From: Corynebacterium riegelii
Lineage (GTDB): Bacteria > Actinomycetota > Actinomycetes > Mycobacteriales > Mycobacteriaceae
Assembly (NCBI RefSeq): GCF_016728505.1
Contig: NZ_CP068159.1
Coordinates: forward strand, 1,674,001-1,738,000
Length of the DNA: 64,000 bases
Direction: 5' to 3'
Position 1 is the first letter of the stretch; each line of letters starts with the position of its first letter. Shown here one piece after another: positions 48,136-60,911 of the stretch. The notes below the pieces were generated by a model. It had not been told where the DNA came from. It did no database searches and was given only the letters and a program-made list of their open reading frames with translations. Position numbers and translations under genes: made by a program.

Positions 48136-49113
48136 ATGGCAACTCTTCGCGAATTGCGTGACCGCATCAGGTCCGTCAACTCTACGAAGAAGATCACGAA
48201 GGCTCAGGAGCTGATCGCGACCTCGCAGATCACCAAGGCCCAGCAGCGTGTAGACGCAGCGAAGCCGTACGCCGATGAGCTCAAAGACGTCATGGAACGC
48301 CTCGCAGCTGCGAGCTCCCTCGACCACCCCATGCTCCGTGAGCGTGAGAACGGTCGAGTCGCAGCAATCCTCGTGGTCACCTCTGACCGCGGTATGGCCG
48401 GCGGCTACAACCACAACGTGCTGAAGAAGGCGACCCAGCTGGAGCGCATGCTCACCGAGGCTGGATACGACGTCGTCCGCTACGTCACTGGTAACAAGGG
48501 TGTGACCCACTACAAGTTCCGTGACATGGACGTCGAAGGCGCCTGGACCGGCTGGTCCCAGAAGCCGACGTGGGAGTCCACCCACGATGTGCGTCGTCAC
48601 ATCGTTGATGGCTTCATGGCTGGTTCTGAAGGCACGGTTAAGTGGCGTGAGGGACTCACCGGTGCCGAGGGCGAACCCGTTCGCGGTTTCGACCAGGTAC
48701 ACGTGGTGTACACCGAGTTCGTCTCCATGCTTTCGCAGGAGGCCCGCGTACACCAGCTGTTGCCGATCGAGCCTGTGCTTGAAGAAGTCTCTTACGAGAC
48801 CGAGCACATGCTCGCGCCTGCTGAGGAAGGCGTATCGCCAGACATGGAGTTCGAGCCGGATCCGGATACGCTCATGAATGAGCTGCTTCCGGTATATGTC
48901 TCGCGCTCGTTGTACTCGCTCTTCTTGGAGTCTTCGGCGTCGGAGTCCGCTTCGCGCCGTACCGCCATGAAGAACGCGACGGACAACGCAACCGAGCTGG
49001 CCAACAACCTGTCCCGTGAGGCAAACCAGGCCCGTCAGGCTAAAATCACCCAGGAAATCACCGAGATTATCGGCGGCGCAGGCGCGCTGTCCGGTAGTGA
49101 GGAAAGTGACTAA
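48136..49113 (+). CDS. atpG: ATP synthase F1 subunit gamma
   Basis: A 325-residue central rotor shaft. N-terminal ATLRELRDRIRSVNSTKKIT and C-terminal SRTAMKNATDNA-type helix (here SRRTAMKNATDNATEL) are the family marks. It has an insertion of acidic residues near 210-240, common in actinobacterial gamma subunits. It starts 50 bases after atpA with AGGGAGG upstream. Confidence 0.95.
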   Translation: MATLRELRDRIRSVNSTKKITKAQELIATSQITKAQQRVDAAKPYADELKDVMERLAAASSLDHPMLRERENGRVAAILVVTSDRGMAGGYNHNVLKKATQLERMLTEAGYDVVRYVTGNKGVTHYKFRDMDVEGAWTGWSQKPTWESTHDVRRHIVDGFMAGSEGTVKWREGLTGAEGEPVRGFDQVHVVYTEFVSMLSQEARVHQLLPIEPVLEEVSYETEHMLAPAEEGVSPDMEFEPDPDTLMNELLPVYVSRSLYSLFLESSASESASRRTAMKNATDNATELANNLSREANQARQAKITQEITEIIGGAGALSGSEESD

Positions 49114-50634
<1,521 letters not shown>

Positions 50635-50645
50635 AGGGGTAGATC

Positions 50646-51023
50646 ATGGCTGAACTTACCGCGCAATTGGTCTCTGTTGACCGCTTGCTCTGGAAGGGGC
50701 AGGCAAAGATTGTCACTGCGCAGACCACCGAAGGTGAGATCGGCATCCTGCCCGGTCACGAGCCACTGTTGGGCCAGCTTAAGGACAACGGTGTTGTGAC
50801 CATCCAGCCGGTGGATGATGAACGAATCGTGGCGGCCGTACAGGGCGGGTTCCTGTCGGTCCAGGGCGACAAGGTCACCATCCTCGCGGATTACGCGATC
50901 TTCGCCGGCGAGGTCGACTCCGCTGCTGCGGAGAGCGGCCTGCATGATGAAGACGAGCTGACCAAGACCCGCTCCGAAGCGGAGCTGGCCGCGGTCCGCC
51001 GCGCGTCCAACATCAATAGGTAG
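50646..51023 (+). CDS. atpC: ATP synthase F1 subunit epsilon
   Basis: A 125-residue subunit with the beta-sandwich part containing [17 protein letters not shown] and a short C-terminal helical part. It sits on gamma and can inhibit ATP hydrolysis. Last gene of the operon, followed by a strong terminator. Confidence 0.94.
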   Translation: MAELTAQLVSVDRLLWKGQAKIVTAQTTEGEIGILPGHEPLLGQLKDNGVVTIQPVDDERIVAAVQGGFLSVQGDKVTILADYAIFAGEVDSAAAESGLHDEDELTKTRSEAELAAVRRASNINR

Positions 51024-51040
51024 GCGCTTACCTCCTTTGG

Positions 51041-51070
51041 ACACCCCCTGTCGGAAACGGCAGGGGGTGT
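51041..51070 (+). terminator. Intrinsic terminator of the atp operon
   Basis: ACACCCCCTG and CAGGGGGTGT form a perfect ten-base stem, extended by two further weak pairs around GGAAAC, followed by TTTG. It starts 17 bases after the atpC stop. Confidence 0.85.
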
Positions 51071-51126
51071 TTGCCTATCTTCACCCCGCCAACGGCGCTA
51101 GGATATTGCGAAACAGGAAAGGCGTG

Positions 51127-51591
51127 ATGTGCATGGAGATCCTCGCCGCTATTGTGCTGCTAGTCATCGCACTTGTCGTGGTAGCTGCGGTGTGGCGCTT
51201 CACTATGTTCCGTAACAGTGGTGTCCAAGGCCTGATCCGTCTCTTGCCTGCTGAAGGCTCGCACGGATGGCGCCACGGGGTGCTTCGATACTCGGGTGAT
51301 GAGGCGCGTTTTTACAAGCTGCGCTCACTGTCCTTTAACTACGATTTGGCGTTTGATCGCCGGGATATGACGTTTAACGGTATCCGGAAGCTCACAGATG
51401 AAGAGCGGGACTTCATGCCTGAGGTAGATACCGCGCTTGAGCTGACCGGTCCGATGGGGGATTTTGAGTTTGCGGGCGAGCGTCACGCGGAGATGGCGTT
51501 GATCTCGTGGGTGGAATCTGCACCGGATGTTCGGGCGCAGCGGGGGGATATGAATGAGCTCGCTGAGAGGGCGAACAGGGGGCGTCGATAA
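51127..51591 (+). CDS. DUF2550 family membrane protein
   Basis: A 154-residue protein with one N-terminal membrane helix (about residues 4-22) and a basic cytoplasmic domain, ending in an Arg-rich tail. It matches the conserved protein that follows atpC in mycobacteria and corynebacteria (DUF2550, Rv1312-like). Function unknown. The start at 51127 follows AGGAAAGG; a second Met two codons later is possible. Confidence 0.8.
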   Translation: MCMEILAAIVLLVIALVVVAAVWRFTMFRNSGVQGLIRLLPAEGSHGWRHGVLRYSGDEARFYKLRSLSFNYDLAFDRRDMTFNGIRKLTDEERDFMPEVDTALELTGPMGDFEFAGERHAEMALISWVESAPDVRAQRGDMNELAERANRGRR

Positions 51592-51601
51592 GCTGGAGCC
51601 C

Positions 51602-52294
51602 ATGCGTTTAATTATCGCTCGATGTTCTGTTGACTATGTTGGCCGCCTGGATGCGCATTTGCCTATGGCAACCAGGCTGATTTTGATCAAGGCTGACGGG
51701 TCTGTGTCCATCCATGCGGATGACCGTGCGTACAAGCCGCTGAACTGGATGATGCCACCATGCACGCTGAAGGAAGAGACGGTGGTGGACATCGATGGGG
51801 AGGACACTGGCGAGCAGCTGTGGATTGTGGAAGGCAAGAAGGGCGAGCAGCTGCGCATCACCATTGAAGAGATTATTGCTGACAACTCGTATGAGCTTGG
51901 GGAGGACCCCGGTCTGGTCAAAGACGGCGTTGAGGCACACCTGCAGGAGCTTTTGGCCGAGCACATCACCACGTTGGGTTCGGGGTATTCGCTTGTGCGT
52001 CGAGAATATCCAACGGCGATTGGTCCCGTGGACATCCTCGCGCGAGACTCCGGCGGCGGGACAGTGGCGGTGGAGGTCAAACGCCGCGGCGGCATTGACG
52101 GTGTAGAGCAACTAACCCGCTACGTGGAACTGCTCAACCGCGACGAGCTGCTCGCACCTGTCCAAGGCGTATTTGCCGCCCAGGAGATCAAGCCGCAGGC
52201 ACGCACCCTGGCGGAAGACCGCGGCATGCGCTGCGTCACGCTTGATTACGGTGAGCTGCGCGGCATTGAGTCCAACGAGTTGCGGCTGTTTTAG
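51602..52294 (+). CDS. nucS: Mismatch-specific endonuclease NucS (EndoMS)
   Basis: A 230-residue endonuclease that replaces MutS/MutL in actinobacteria by cutting both strands at mismatches. The N-terminal half is the dimer and DNA-binding domain ([16 protein letters not shown]). The C-terminal half is a PD-(D/E)XK nuclease with GPVDIL near 141-146 and EVKRRG near 158. The C-terminal end ELRLF resembles a beta-clamp binding tail. The ATG at 51602 fits the family. The next gene starts directly after the stop. Confidence 0.95.
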   Translation: MRLIIARCSVDYVGRLDAHLPMATRLILIKADGSVSIHADDRAYKPLNWMMPPCTLKEETVVDIDGEDTGEQLWIVEGKKGEQLRITIEEIIADNSYELGEDPGLVKDGVEAHLQELLAEHITTLGSGYSLVRREYPTAIGPVDILARDSGGGTVAVEVKRRGGIDGVEQLTRYVELLNRDELLAPVQGVFAAQEIKPQARTLAEDRGMRCVTLDYGELRGIESNELRLF

Positions 52295-52576
52295 ATGCCA
52301 CGCAGAAATCGTAGAGCGAACATCACGCCGTCATACGTGTTGCCGCGTGACGGCTCCACGTTCATTGGCACCCAGGAAGTAGAAGGCCCGTACGGGGAAA
52401 CCTACTGCGTGCGCCAGATCGGTGCGGCCGCTGCCACGAAGTACTACGTGTGCCCGGGCTGCAACCAGAACATCCCGCCGGGGGTGCGGCATGTGGTGGC
52501 GTGGCCGAAGGATGCAGGCCGCGGCGTAGATGACCGCAGGCACTGGCATAAACACTGCTGGGAGCGGCGGCGTTAG
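52295..52576 (+). CDS. Small conserved protein with CxxC and His/Cys cluster
   Basis: A 93-residue basic protein. The central CPGC (residues about 53-56) and the C-terminal HWHKHCW form a likely zinc site. It starts with the ATG directly after the nucS TAG, so the two are coupled. Proteins like this are kept next to nucS in corynebacteria and are sometimes named 'ATP/GTP-binding protein', which the sequence does not support. Its role is unknown; assistance to NucS is possible from position only. Confidence 0.7.
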   Translation: MPRRNRRANITPSYVLPRDGSTFIGTQEVEGPYGETYCVRQIGAAAATKYYVCPGCNQNIPPGVRHVVAWPKDAGRGVDDRRHWHKHCWERRR

Positions 52577-52586
52577 ACTGGGCCGC

Positions 52587-52889
52587 ATGATTGCAGCGTT
52601 TTCTGTCGCGCCAACGGTAACCAATAACGCCACTGCCGCAATGTCTGAAGCGGTAGCCCGGGCCGTGCAGGTTGTGCGCGACTCTGGTTTGCCGCATGAG
52701 ACAACCGCGATGTTTACCACCATCGAGGGCGAGTGGGACGAGGTCATGGATGTGATCAAGCGCGCCACGGCTGCGGTGGAGGAGGTCTCTCCGCGCGTGT
52801 CGCTGGTGATCAAGGCGGATATTCGTCCTGGCTACACTGACATGCTGCATCAAAAGATGAATTCCCTGAACAAGCACTTGGAGGCATAA
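52587..52889 (+). CDS. MTH1187/YkoF-type thiamine-binding domain protein
   Basis: A 100-residue protein beginning MIAAFSVAPTV, with SEAVARAVQVVRDSGLPHETTAMFTTIEGEWDEV as body. This pattern (beta-alpha-beta, PT motif, TxxEG) is that of the small MTH1187 family, which binds thiamine-like or other small ligands. It starts 10 bases after the previous gene, and the next gene starts three bases after its stop. Confidence 0.75.
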   Translation: MIAAFSVAPTVTNNATAAMSEAVARAVQVVRDSGLPHETTAMFTTIEGEWDEVMDVIKRATAAVEEVSPRVSLVIKADIRPGYTDMLHQKMNSLNKHLEA

Positions 52890-52892
52890 ACG

Positions 52893-53765
52893 ATGACCCA
52901 GCCACAGTTCACCGGTGGGGCAGTCGACCTGGCTGCGCTGGCCCAGCAGGCCGAGGCCCGCAAGGAGCTTGCGGAGTCCACGTTCGAGCCGTTTATTGAG
53001 GTCACCGAGCGCGATGTTGAGGCCAAGGCGTTTGAGCGCTCCACCCTGATCCCTGTGGTGCTGATGGTGGGCACGGCCCGCTCGCCGGAGTCTGAGCAGC
53101 TGAAGGCGACGCTTGCATCGTTGGCCGCCGGCCAGCGGGAGTTCCTGGTTGCTTACGTGAATGCGGATGCGCACCCGCAGCTTGCCCAGGCGTTAGGCGT
53201 GCGCGCGTTGCCAACGGTGGTAGCACTTGCCGCGGGCCGACCCGTGACCAACTTTGAGGGCAACCAGCCTGCCGAGCAGCTCACGCAGTGGCTGCAGGCG
53301 CTGGTGCAGAACATCGGCCCGCAGCTCAGCGGGTTGTCGGATGAAGCGGATAGTACCGAGGAGGCCGACCCGCGCCTGGCCCAGGCCGAGGCTGCCGTGC
53401 AGGCAGGCGATTACGATGCGGCGATTGCCGTCTATGACGAGATGTTGGCCCAGGACCCAGCGAACGCCGAGGTGAAGCAGGCGAAGGCCACGGTGGCAGT
53501 GCTGAAGCGTTTCAACCCGCAGGTGCGCACGAGTGACCCGATCGCGGACGCCGCCGCGGACCCCACCGACATGGCCAAGCAGCTCGATGCCGCCGATGCC
53601 GAGGTCCTTGCCGGCAACCCGGAGGCGGCCTTTGAGCGCCTGCTCGCACACGTGAAGACCTCACCCGAGGCCAAGGATCGTTTGCTGGAGCTCCTTTTGC
53701 TTTTCGACGCCAACGATCCCCTCATCAAACGCACCCGCACCAACCTCGCGAGCGCGCTTTTCTAG
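52893..53765 (+). CDS. YbbN/CnoX-type thioredoxin-fold TPR protein
   Basis: A 290-residue protein. Residues about 20-145 are a thioredoxin fold with ALGVRALPTVVAL (cis-Pro motif), and the rest is TPR-like, with the AQAEAAVQAGDYDAAIAVYDEML segment. At the place of the thioredoxin CxxC the sequence is ARSPE, so it cannot act as a disulfide reductase. In E. coli CnoX (YbbN) protects proteins and hands them to chaperones. Cytoplasmic. Confidence 0.83.
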   Translation: MTQPQFTGGAVDLAALAQQAEARKELAESTFEPFIEVTERDVEAKAFERSTLIPVVLMVGTARSPESEQLKATLASLAAGQREFLVAYVNADAHPQLAQALGVRALPTVVALAAGRPVTNFEGNQPAEQLTQWLQALVQNIGPQLSGLSDEADSTEEADPRLAQAEAAVQAGDYDAAIAVYDEMLAQDPANAEVKQAKATVAVLKRFNPQVRTSDPIADAAADPTDMAKQLDAADAEVLAGNPEAAFERLLAHVKTSPEAKDRLLELLLLFDANDPLIKRTRTNLASALF

Positions 53766-53799
53766 CGCTGGAGTTCGCCTAGCGCGAGGTTTCCGTAGG

Positions 53800-55986
<2,187 letters not shown>

Positions 55987-56002
55987 GTGAGCTCCTTAGA
56001 AG

Positions 56003-57979
56003 TTACGGACGGTAGTCGTGGTCAGATATGCGACGATACGCTGTACCCGGCCTGCGTTCAGGTGAAATATTTGGCAGCACGAAGATATGCGCAACATTTT
56101 GCTGTGGCGCCAGGCGCACGTAGTTTTCTGCACCCCAGGTATACGTTGCGCCGGTGATTTGGTCGGTGACCTCGAAAGACTCACCAGGGTTGATGCCGAT
56201 CTCTGAAAGGTTGAGACGCAGTATGCCGTCCTGGGTGTAGTAGGGATCCAGGTTGACCACTACTAGCACCGCGTTGCCGGTGATCGCATCCACCTTTGAG
56301 TACGCGATGAGCTGGTCATTAGAGATGTCGTGGAAGTGCAGGTTGCGCAGCTGCTGCAGCGCCGGGTTTTCACGGCGGATGCGGTTGAGCATGGTGATGT
56401 AGGGCTCAAGTGATTCGCCGCGGGCAAGTGCCGCCTCAAAATCGCGGGGGCGCAGCTGGTACTTCTCGCTATCCAAGTATTCTTCACTGCCCTCATGGAC
56501 CGGCTCGTGCTCGTAGAGCTCATAGCCGGAGTACACGCCCCACAATGGGCTCATCGTTGCGGCCAGGGTGGCGCGCAGTGCGAACATTGCCGGGCCGCCC
56601 TTTTGCAGGGATTCGTGCAAAATGTCCGGCGTGTTCACAAAGAGGTTGGGGCGGGAGATATCCGCAACGTCTAGAAGCAACTGCCCAAAATCGGTCAGGT
56701 CAGCCTTGCTGGTCTTCCATGTGAAGTGCGTGTAGGACTGGCTAAACCCAGCCTTGGACAGCCCGTACATGCGCGGCGGGCGGGTAAACGCCTCCGCTAG
56801 GAAGATGACATCCGGGTCCGTTTCGTGGACCTTGGAGATCAGCCAGTGCCAGAAGTTCACCGGCTTGGTGTGAGGGTTATCCACGCGGAAGGTGGTAATG
56901 CCCAGGTTGACCCAGTACATGACCACGCGGTAGATCTCCGCGTAGATCTTCTCCGGGTCATTATCAAAGTTGATGGGGTAGATATCCTGGTACTTCTTCG
57001 GCGGGTTTTCCGCGTACGCGATCGTGCCGTCCGCCAGCACCGTGAAAAACTCCGGGTGGTCTTTGGCCCAGGGGTGATCTGGCGCGGCCTGCAGTGCCAG
57101 GTCCAGGGCGATTTCCAGGCCGAGCTCGTCAGCGTGGTCCATCATGTCCAGGAATTCCTCTTCGCCGCCAAGTTCTGGATGGAAGGCGTCGTGGCCGCCT
57201 GCGGCAGATCCAATTGCCCACGGGGAGCCAACGTCGCCCGGCTCCGGGGTCAGGGTGTTGTTGCGGCCTTTACGGTTGACTTCACCGATCGGGTGAATGG
57301 GTGGGAAGTACACGGTGTCAAAACCCATTGCGGCAACACGGTCGAGTGCCTTGGCGGTTGTTGCCCAGGTGCCATGCACCGGGTTGCCCTTGGCATCCAC
57401 CCCGCCGGTGGAGCGCGGGAACAGCTCGTACCAGGAGTTCACCAAAGCTTGCCGACGCTCAACGTACACATCACAAATAGGTCCATGCGAGAGCAGCTCA
57501 CGCAGTGGTTCTACCTCGGCGTGTACAGCCTCGTTGACGCGGTCGGCGAGTGGCACCGTGTCGTCCACAAGCAGCGTGCTCAAACGCTTCTTACCTGCAG
57601 CCTTAAACAGAGCTGCACCGTGGGCGAGGTCATTGGCCATCTCTTCGGCGGTTTGGCCGGCGGCAAGCTTCTTGGAGGCGGCGTTGCGCCAGGTGGCAAG
57701 CACGTCGCTCCATGCGTCGACCCGGAAGCACCACAAACCCTGCTCATCCGGAACGAAGACGGCGTGCACGTAGTCCGGGCGATATGCCTCGGGCTGCATG
57801 GCAATGGAGTACTCCGCTCCGCTCGGGGAGGTTACCTGCAGTGTGGCGCCAACTGCATCGTGGCCTTCGCGCCACACCAGCGCGGAGACCGGGACAACTT
57901 CGCCGACTACCGCTTTCGCGGGCAGGGTGCGGCCGGAGACTTGGGGGCGGACGTCATCTATTCCAAAGCGAGCAACCAT
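56003..57979 (-). CDS. glgE: Alpha-1,4-glucan:maltose-1-phosphate maltosyltransferase
   Basis: A 658-residue GH13 enzyme that adds maltose units from maltose-1-phosphate to alpha-1,4-glucan. The start is the ATG at 57979 (MVARFGIDDVRP), which has the GlgE N-terminus; the open frame upstream crosses the divergent gene. Landmarks: YFPPIHPIGEVNRKGRNN near 225, the nucleophile Asp in FRVDNPHTKP near 366 and the acid Glu in FLAEAFTRPP near 393. It gives, with glgB, the GlgE pathway typical of mycobacteria and corynebacteria. Confidence 0.95.
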   Translation of the reverse strand: MVARFGIDDVRPQVSGRTLPAKAVVGEVVPVSALVWREGHDAVGATLQVTSPSGAEYSIAMQPEAYRPDYVHAVFVPDEQGLWCFRVDAWSDVLATWRNAASKKLAAGQTAEEMANDLAHGAALFKAAGKKRLSTLLVDDTVPLADRVNEAVHAEVEPLRELLSHGPICDVYVERRQALVNSWYELFPRSTGGVDAKGNPVHGTWATTAKALDRVAAMGFDTVYFPPIHPIGEVNRKGRNNTLTPEPGDVGSPWAIGSAAGGHDAFHPELGGEEEFLDMMDHADELGLEIALDLALQAAPDHPWAKDHPEFFTVLADGTIAYAENPPKKYQDIYPINFDNDPEKIYAEIYRVVMYWVNLGITTFRVDNPHTKPVNFWHWLISKVHETDPDVIFLAEAFTRPPRMYGLSKAGFSQSYTHFTWKTSKADLTDFGQLLLDVADISRPNLFVNTPDILHESLQKGGPAMFALRATLAATMSPLWGVYSGYELYEHEPVHEGSEEYLDSEKYQLRPRDFEAALARGESLEPYITMLNRIRRENPALQQLRNLHFHDISNDQLIAYSKVDAITGNAVLVVVNLDPYYTQDGILRLNLSEIGINPGESFEVTDQITGATYTWGAENYVRLAPQQNVAHIFVLPNISPERRPGTAYRRISDHDYRP

Positions 57980-58054
57980 ACTTTTCAAGCGTAGTCGCCA
58001 CGCAGCGTTTCGACTTCCCACACTTGGAGCGAATTTTAGTCCACAATAGGAGGG

Positions 58055-58885
58055 GTGAATCAGACAACGGATCCTGACCTGCTTATAGATTTCCGCGATG
58101 TGACGTTTGTGCGCGGCGGCAATACCCTTGTCGGCCCTGTGGATTGGCAGGTTGAGCTGGACGAACGCTGGGTGATTATCGGCCCCAACGGCGCTGGCAA
58201 GACCACGCTGATCCGGATGGCATCGGCACAAGAGTTCCCGTCTTCCGGCACCGCCTTTGTGTTGGGTGAGCAGCTGGGCAAGACCGACATGCGTGACCTG
58301 CGCGCCGCGATCGGCCTGACGTCTTCGGCTATTGCCAAGCGCGTACCGGATCAGGAGAAGGTGGGGGATCTGGTTGTTTCCGCAGGCTACGCCATTATGG
58401 GGCGTTGGCGTGAGGAATATGACGAGCAGGACTATGACCAGGCTGTGGAGGTGCTTGAGCAGGTTGGCGCCATGCACCTGATTGATCGCACCTGGGGCAC
58501 GTTGTCTGACGGTGAGAAGAAGCGTGTGTTGATCGCGCGCGCCGTGATGACTAACCCGGAGCTTTTGATCATGGACGAGCCAGCGGCCGGCATGGACTTG
58601 GGTGGCCGCGAGGATCTGATTGCGTACCTGGGGGATCTGGCGCTTGACCCGGACGCCCCGGCGATTGTGATGATCACCCACCACCTTGAGGAGATCCCGT
58701 ATGGGTTTACTCACGCCATGCTGTTGGATGAGGGCGATGTGGTGGCACAAGGCCTTATTGAGAACGTGCTGACCAGTGAGAACGTGACCAAGGCGTACCA
58801 CCAGCCGATTGAGGTTACGTATGAGGATGGCCGTTTTGCTGCGCGCCGTGCACGCAAGGCCAGGGGTGGGGCGCACCGCAAGTGA
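58055..58885 (+). CDS. ABC transporter ATP-binding protein
   Basis: A 276-residue ABC ATPase with Walker A GPNGAGKTTL near 43-52, signature LSDGEKKR near 150, Walker B LLIMDEP near 170 and the HHLEEIPYGFTHAMLL switch region. No permease gene is next to it. Its fold type is that of stand-alone ATPases of the ModF/YlmA kind. The GTG start lies only one base after AGGAGG, unusually close. It diverges from glgE with 75 bases between starts. Confidence 0.85.
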   Translation: MNQTTDPDLLIDFRDVTFVRGGNTLVGPVDWQVELDERWVIIGPNGAGKTTLIRMASAQEFPSSGTAFVLGEQLGKTDMRDLRAAIGLTSSAIAKRVPDQEKVGDLVVSAGYAIMGRWREEYDEQDYDQAVEVLEQVGAMHLIDRTWGTLSDGEKKRVLIARAVMTNPELLIMDEPAAGMDLGGREDLIAYLGDLALDPDAPAIVMITHHLEEIPYGFTHAMLLDEGDVVAQGLIENVLTSENVTKAYHQPIEVTYEDGRFAARRARKARGGAHRK

Positions 58886-59748
58886 TGGATAAGGCGCGCA
58901 CGACTGGTGCCGTGTCGGCGGATAAAGGTGACGCAATTGATGTCACTGACACCTCCGGCTACGGCGGCGCGCGCCTGTCTGCAACCGTGATCTTGCTGCG
59001 CGATGACGCTGACGGGATGAAGGTGTGGGTGCAAGAGCGCGTGCTGTCCATGCTGAACTACCCGGGGTTGACCGTGTTTCCGGGCGGCGGCGTTGACACT
59101 CGCGATTTCCCGGGGCGTTCCTGGGATGACGGTGAGCTGTGGCAGGGCCGTAGTGCCATTTCGCTCGCTCGCCAGTTGGGGGTGACTAAGTACAAGGCGC
59201 GTGCGATTCTGTTTGCGGCAGTGCGTGAGCTGTTTGAGGAGACCGGTATTTTCCTAGCCGTGGATGGCACAGGCGAGGTGCTCTCGGATGCCCGCACGTA
59301 CCACGATCAGCGAATGACGCTTGAAACGCATGAGCTTTCGCTCACGGATGTGCTGCAAAAGAACAAGCTTGCGGTATGCGGTGACTTGTTGCATCCCTTT
59401 GCCCGCTGGGTGGGTAACTCTGAAAGCGGCATGTGGTTTGATACGTTCAGCTTCCTTGCCGCCAACCCCGAGGGCCAAGAGCCGGATGCTGAGACAGATG
59501 AGGCGGATGACGCGAATTGGTTCTCGCCCTCCCTGCTGATGGACGGCTGGCGCGCAGGCCTTGTCCGCTTCGCCCCACCGACGTGGATGCAGATCATGGA
59601 GCTCACCTCCTACGATTCGGTCGCGGAGATTATTGAAGCAGCAAAGCACCGCACGATTACCCCCGTTGTAGGTGACCCGGTCGATGACCCCCGCATGGAG
59701 GAGTACTTCTACCGTGCACCGCAGGATCGCATTGGTCGCAAGCTATGA
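58885..59748 (+). CDS. NUDIX hydrolase (NUDT19-like)
   Basis: A 287-residue protein with the NUDIX box in the first half: the G of the TVFPGGGVD region, then AAVRELFEETG with the REXXEEXG core near residue 115. The large insertion between GGG and the box and the C-terminal domain with AKHRTITPVV are found in NUDT19/coenzyme A-type NUDIX proteins. It may cleave CoA or other nucleoside diphosphates. Its ATG overlaps the stop of the ABC ATPase gene (TGATG). Confidence 0.85.
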   Translation: MDKARTTGAVSADKGDAIDVTDTSGYGGARLSATVILLRDDADGMKVWVQERVLSMLNYPGLTVFPGGGVDTRDFPGRSWDDGELWQGRSAISLARQLGVTKYKARAILFAAVRELFEETGIFLAVDGTGEVLSDARTYHDQRMTLETHELSLTDVLQKNKLAVCGDLLHPFARWVGNSESGMWFDTFSFLAANPEGQEPDAETDEADDANWFSPSLLMDGWRAGLVRFAPPTWMQIMELTSYDSVAEIIEAAKHRTITPVVGDPVDDPRMEEYFYRAPQDRIGRKL

Positions 59749-60881
59749 GCTTTTCGCTTGACGACGTCGCGCTGCTTGCCACCAACCGCCCCCGCATCCA
59801 GGAGCTCGCAGGACAGCTTGCGCTGACGAAGAAGTCCATCTTCGCTGACCGTGCGCTGCTTGAGCGTGAGTTTGGTGAAGGTGCGCGGGCGGTGAGTGAA
59901 CTCGTGGCGTCCCAACGCATGGGTGCCGGCAAGTTTCCGGGAGACTGGCTGACTGACGCCGATGCGGCGCAACAGGCCACCCCGCGGGCAGTGGCGGATG
60001 TCCGCGCCAGGCGCATTGCTGCGGCAGGCTATGGGCTGGTGCACGACGTGACATGCTCGATCGGCTCGGAAGCGCCGGCGTTTGCGGAAGCTGGCGTGCA
60101 GTGGATCGGTTCAGACCTGGATATGGTGCGCCTTGCCATGGCGCGCGAGAACCTAGGCGAGCGTGCGTGGTTGGCGCGCGCTGACGCGTTACACCCGGTG
60201 ACAAGCGACGGCGTGGTTGTCGCCGACCCCGCCAGACGTGCCGACGGCCGGCGCATCACCGACCCCGCCAAACTCATGCCACCCCTGCCGGACCTGGTGG
60301 ACGCCTACCGAGGCAGACCGCTAGCCGTGAAATGCGCACCCGGCATCGACTACTCCCAATGGGAAGGCCTAGTCAGCGTGGTCTCCGTAGACGGCGGGGT
60401 AAAGGAAGCATGCCTGTACTCAGCAGACTTCGGAGGCGGCCGTGAAGCCGTCGTGCTGCGCGGTGACTTCGAAGAACGCGTGACCTCGGAAGAACCCGAG
60501 GACGTTTCAGTAGGGGAGGCGGGCACCTTCATCATCGAGCCAGACGGAGCGATCGTGCGCGCCGGGCTGGTTGCTCACTGGGCAGCACGCCACGGGCTGT
60601 GGATGCTGGATGAACACATCGCGTTTTGTGCCGGTGAGGCCATTCCGGCGGGCTACAGCGGCTTCCGTTTCCTCGAAGCGGTGCCGTTGAAGAAGCTGAA
60701 AGCTGCCCTGGCTAGCCACGGCGCGGGTTCGGTGGAGATCCTGGTACGCGGCGTGGACGTTGACCCAGACCAGCTGCGTGGCAAGTGGAAGCTGCGGGGT
60801 AAGACGCAGATGGCTGTAGTCATTGCGAGGATCGGGGACGCCGCGGTGGCTCATATCTGCACCGCACGCGAAACCGCGTAA
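59745..60881 (+). CDS. SAM-dependent methyltransferase with THUMP-like domain
   Basis: A 378-residue protein. An N-terminal helical part (1-85) is followed by a Rossmann-like methyltransferase domain (about 90-230: VHDVTCSIGSEAPAF, then IGSDLD) with the VVADPARRADGRR segment, and a C-terminal domain with the KLRGKTQMAVVIAR end that fits the THUMP-like type. It probably modifies RNA, but the target is unknown. The ATG overlaps the NUDIX stop (ATGA). Confidence 0.8.
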   Translation: MSFSLDDVALLATNRPRIQELAGQLALTKKSIFADRALLEREFGEGARAVSELVASQRMGAGKFPGDWLTDADAAQQATPRAVADVRARRIAAAGYGLVHDVTCSIGSEAPAFAEAGVQWIGSDLDMVRLAMARENLGERAWLARADALHPVTSDGVVVADPARRADGRRITDPAKLMPPLPDLVDAYRGRPLAVKCAPGIDYSQWEGLVSVVSVDGGVKEACLYSADFGGGREAVVLRGDFEERVTSEEPEDVSVGEAGTFIIEPDGAIVRAGLVAHWAARHGLWMLDEHIAFCAGEAIPAGYSGFRFLEAVPLKKLKAALASHGAGSVEILVRGVDVDPDQLRGKWKLRGKTQMAVVIARIGDAAVAHICTARETA

Positions 60882-60911
60882 GTGAGGGCAGGGCGCGTAA
60901 GTTAGAGCCCT

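Noticed and set aside
57979..58936. N-terminal extension of glgE by about 320 codons
   Set aside because: It would cross the divergent ABC ATPase gene; the GlgE family begins at the ATG at 57979.
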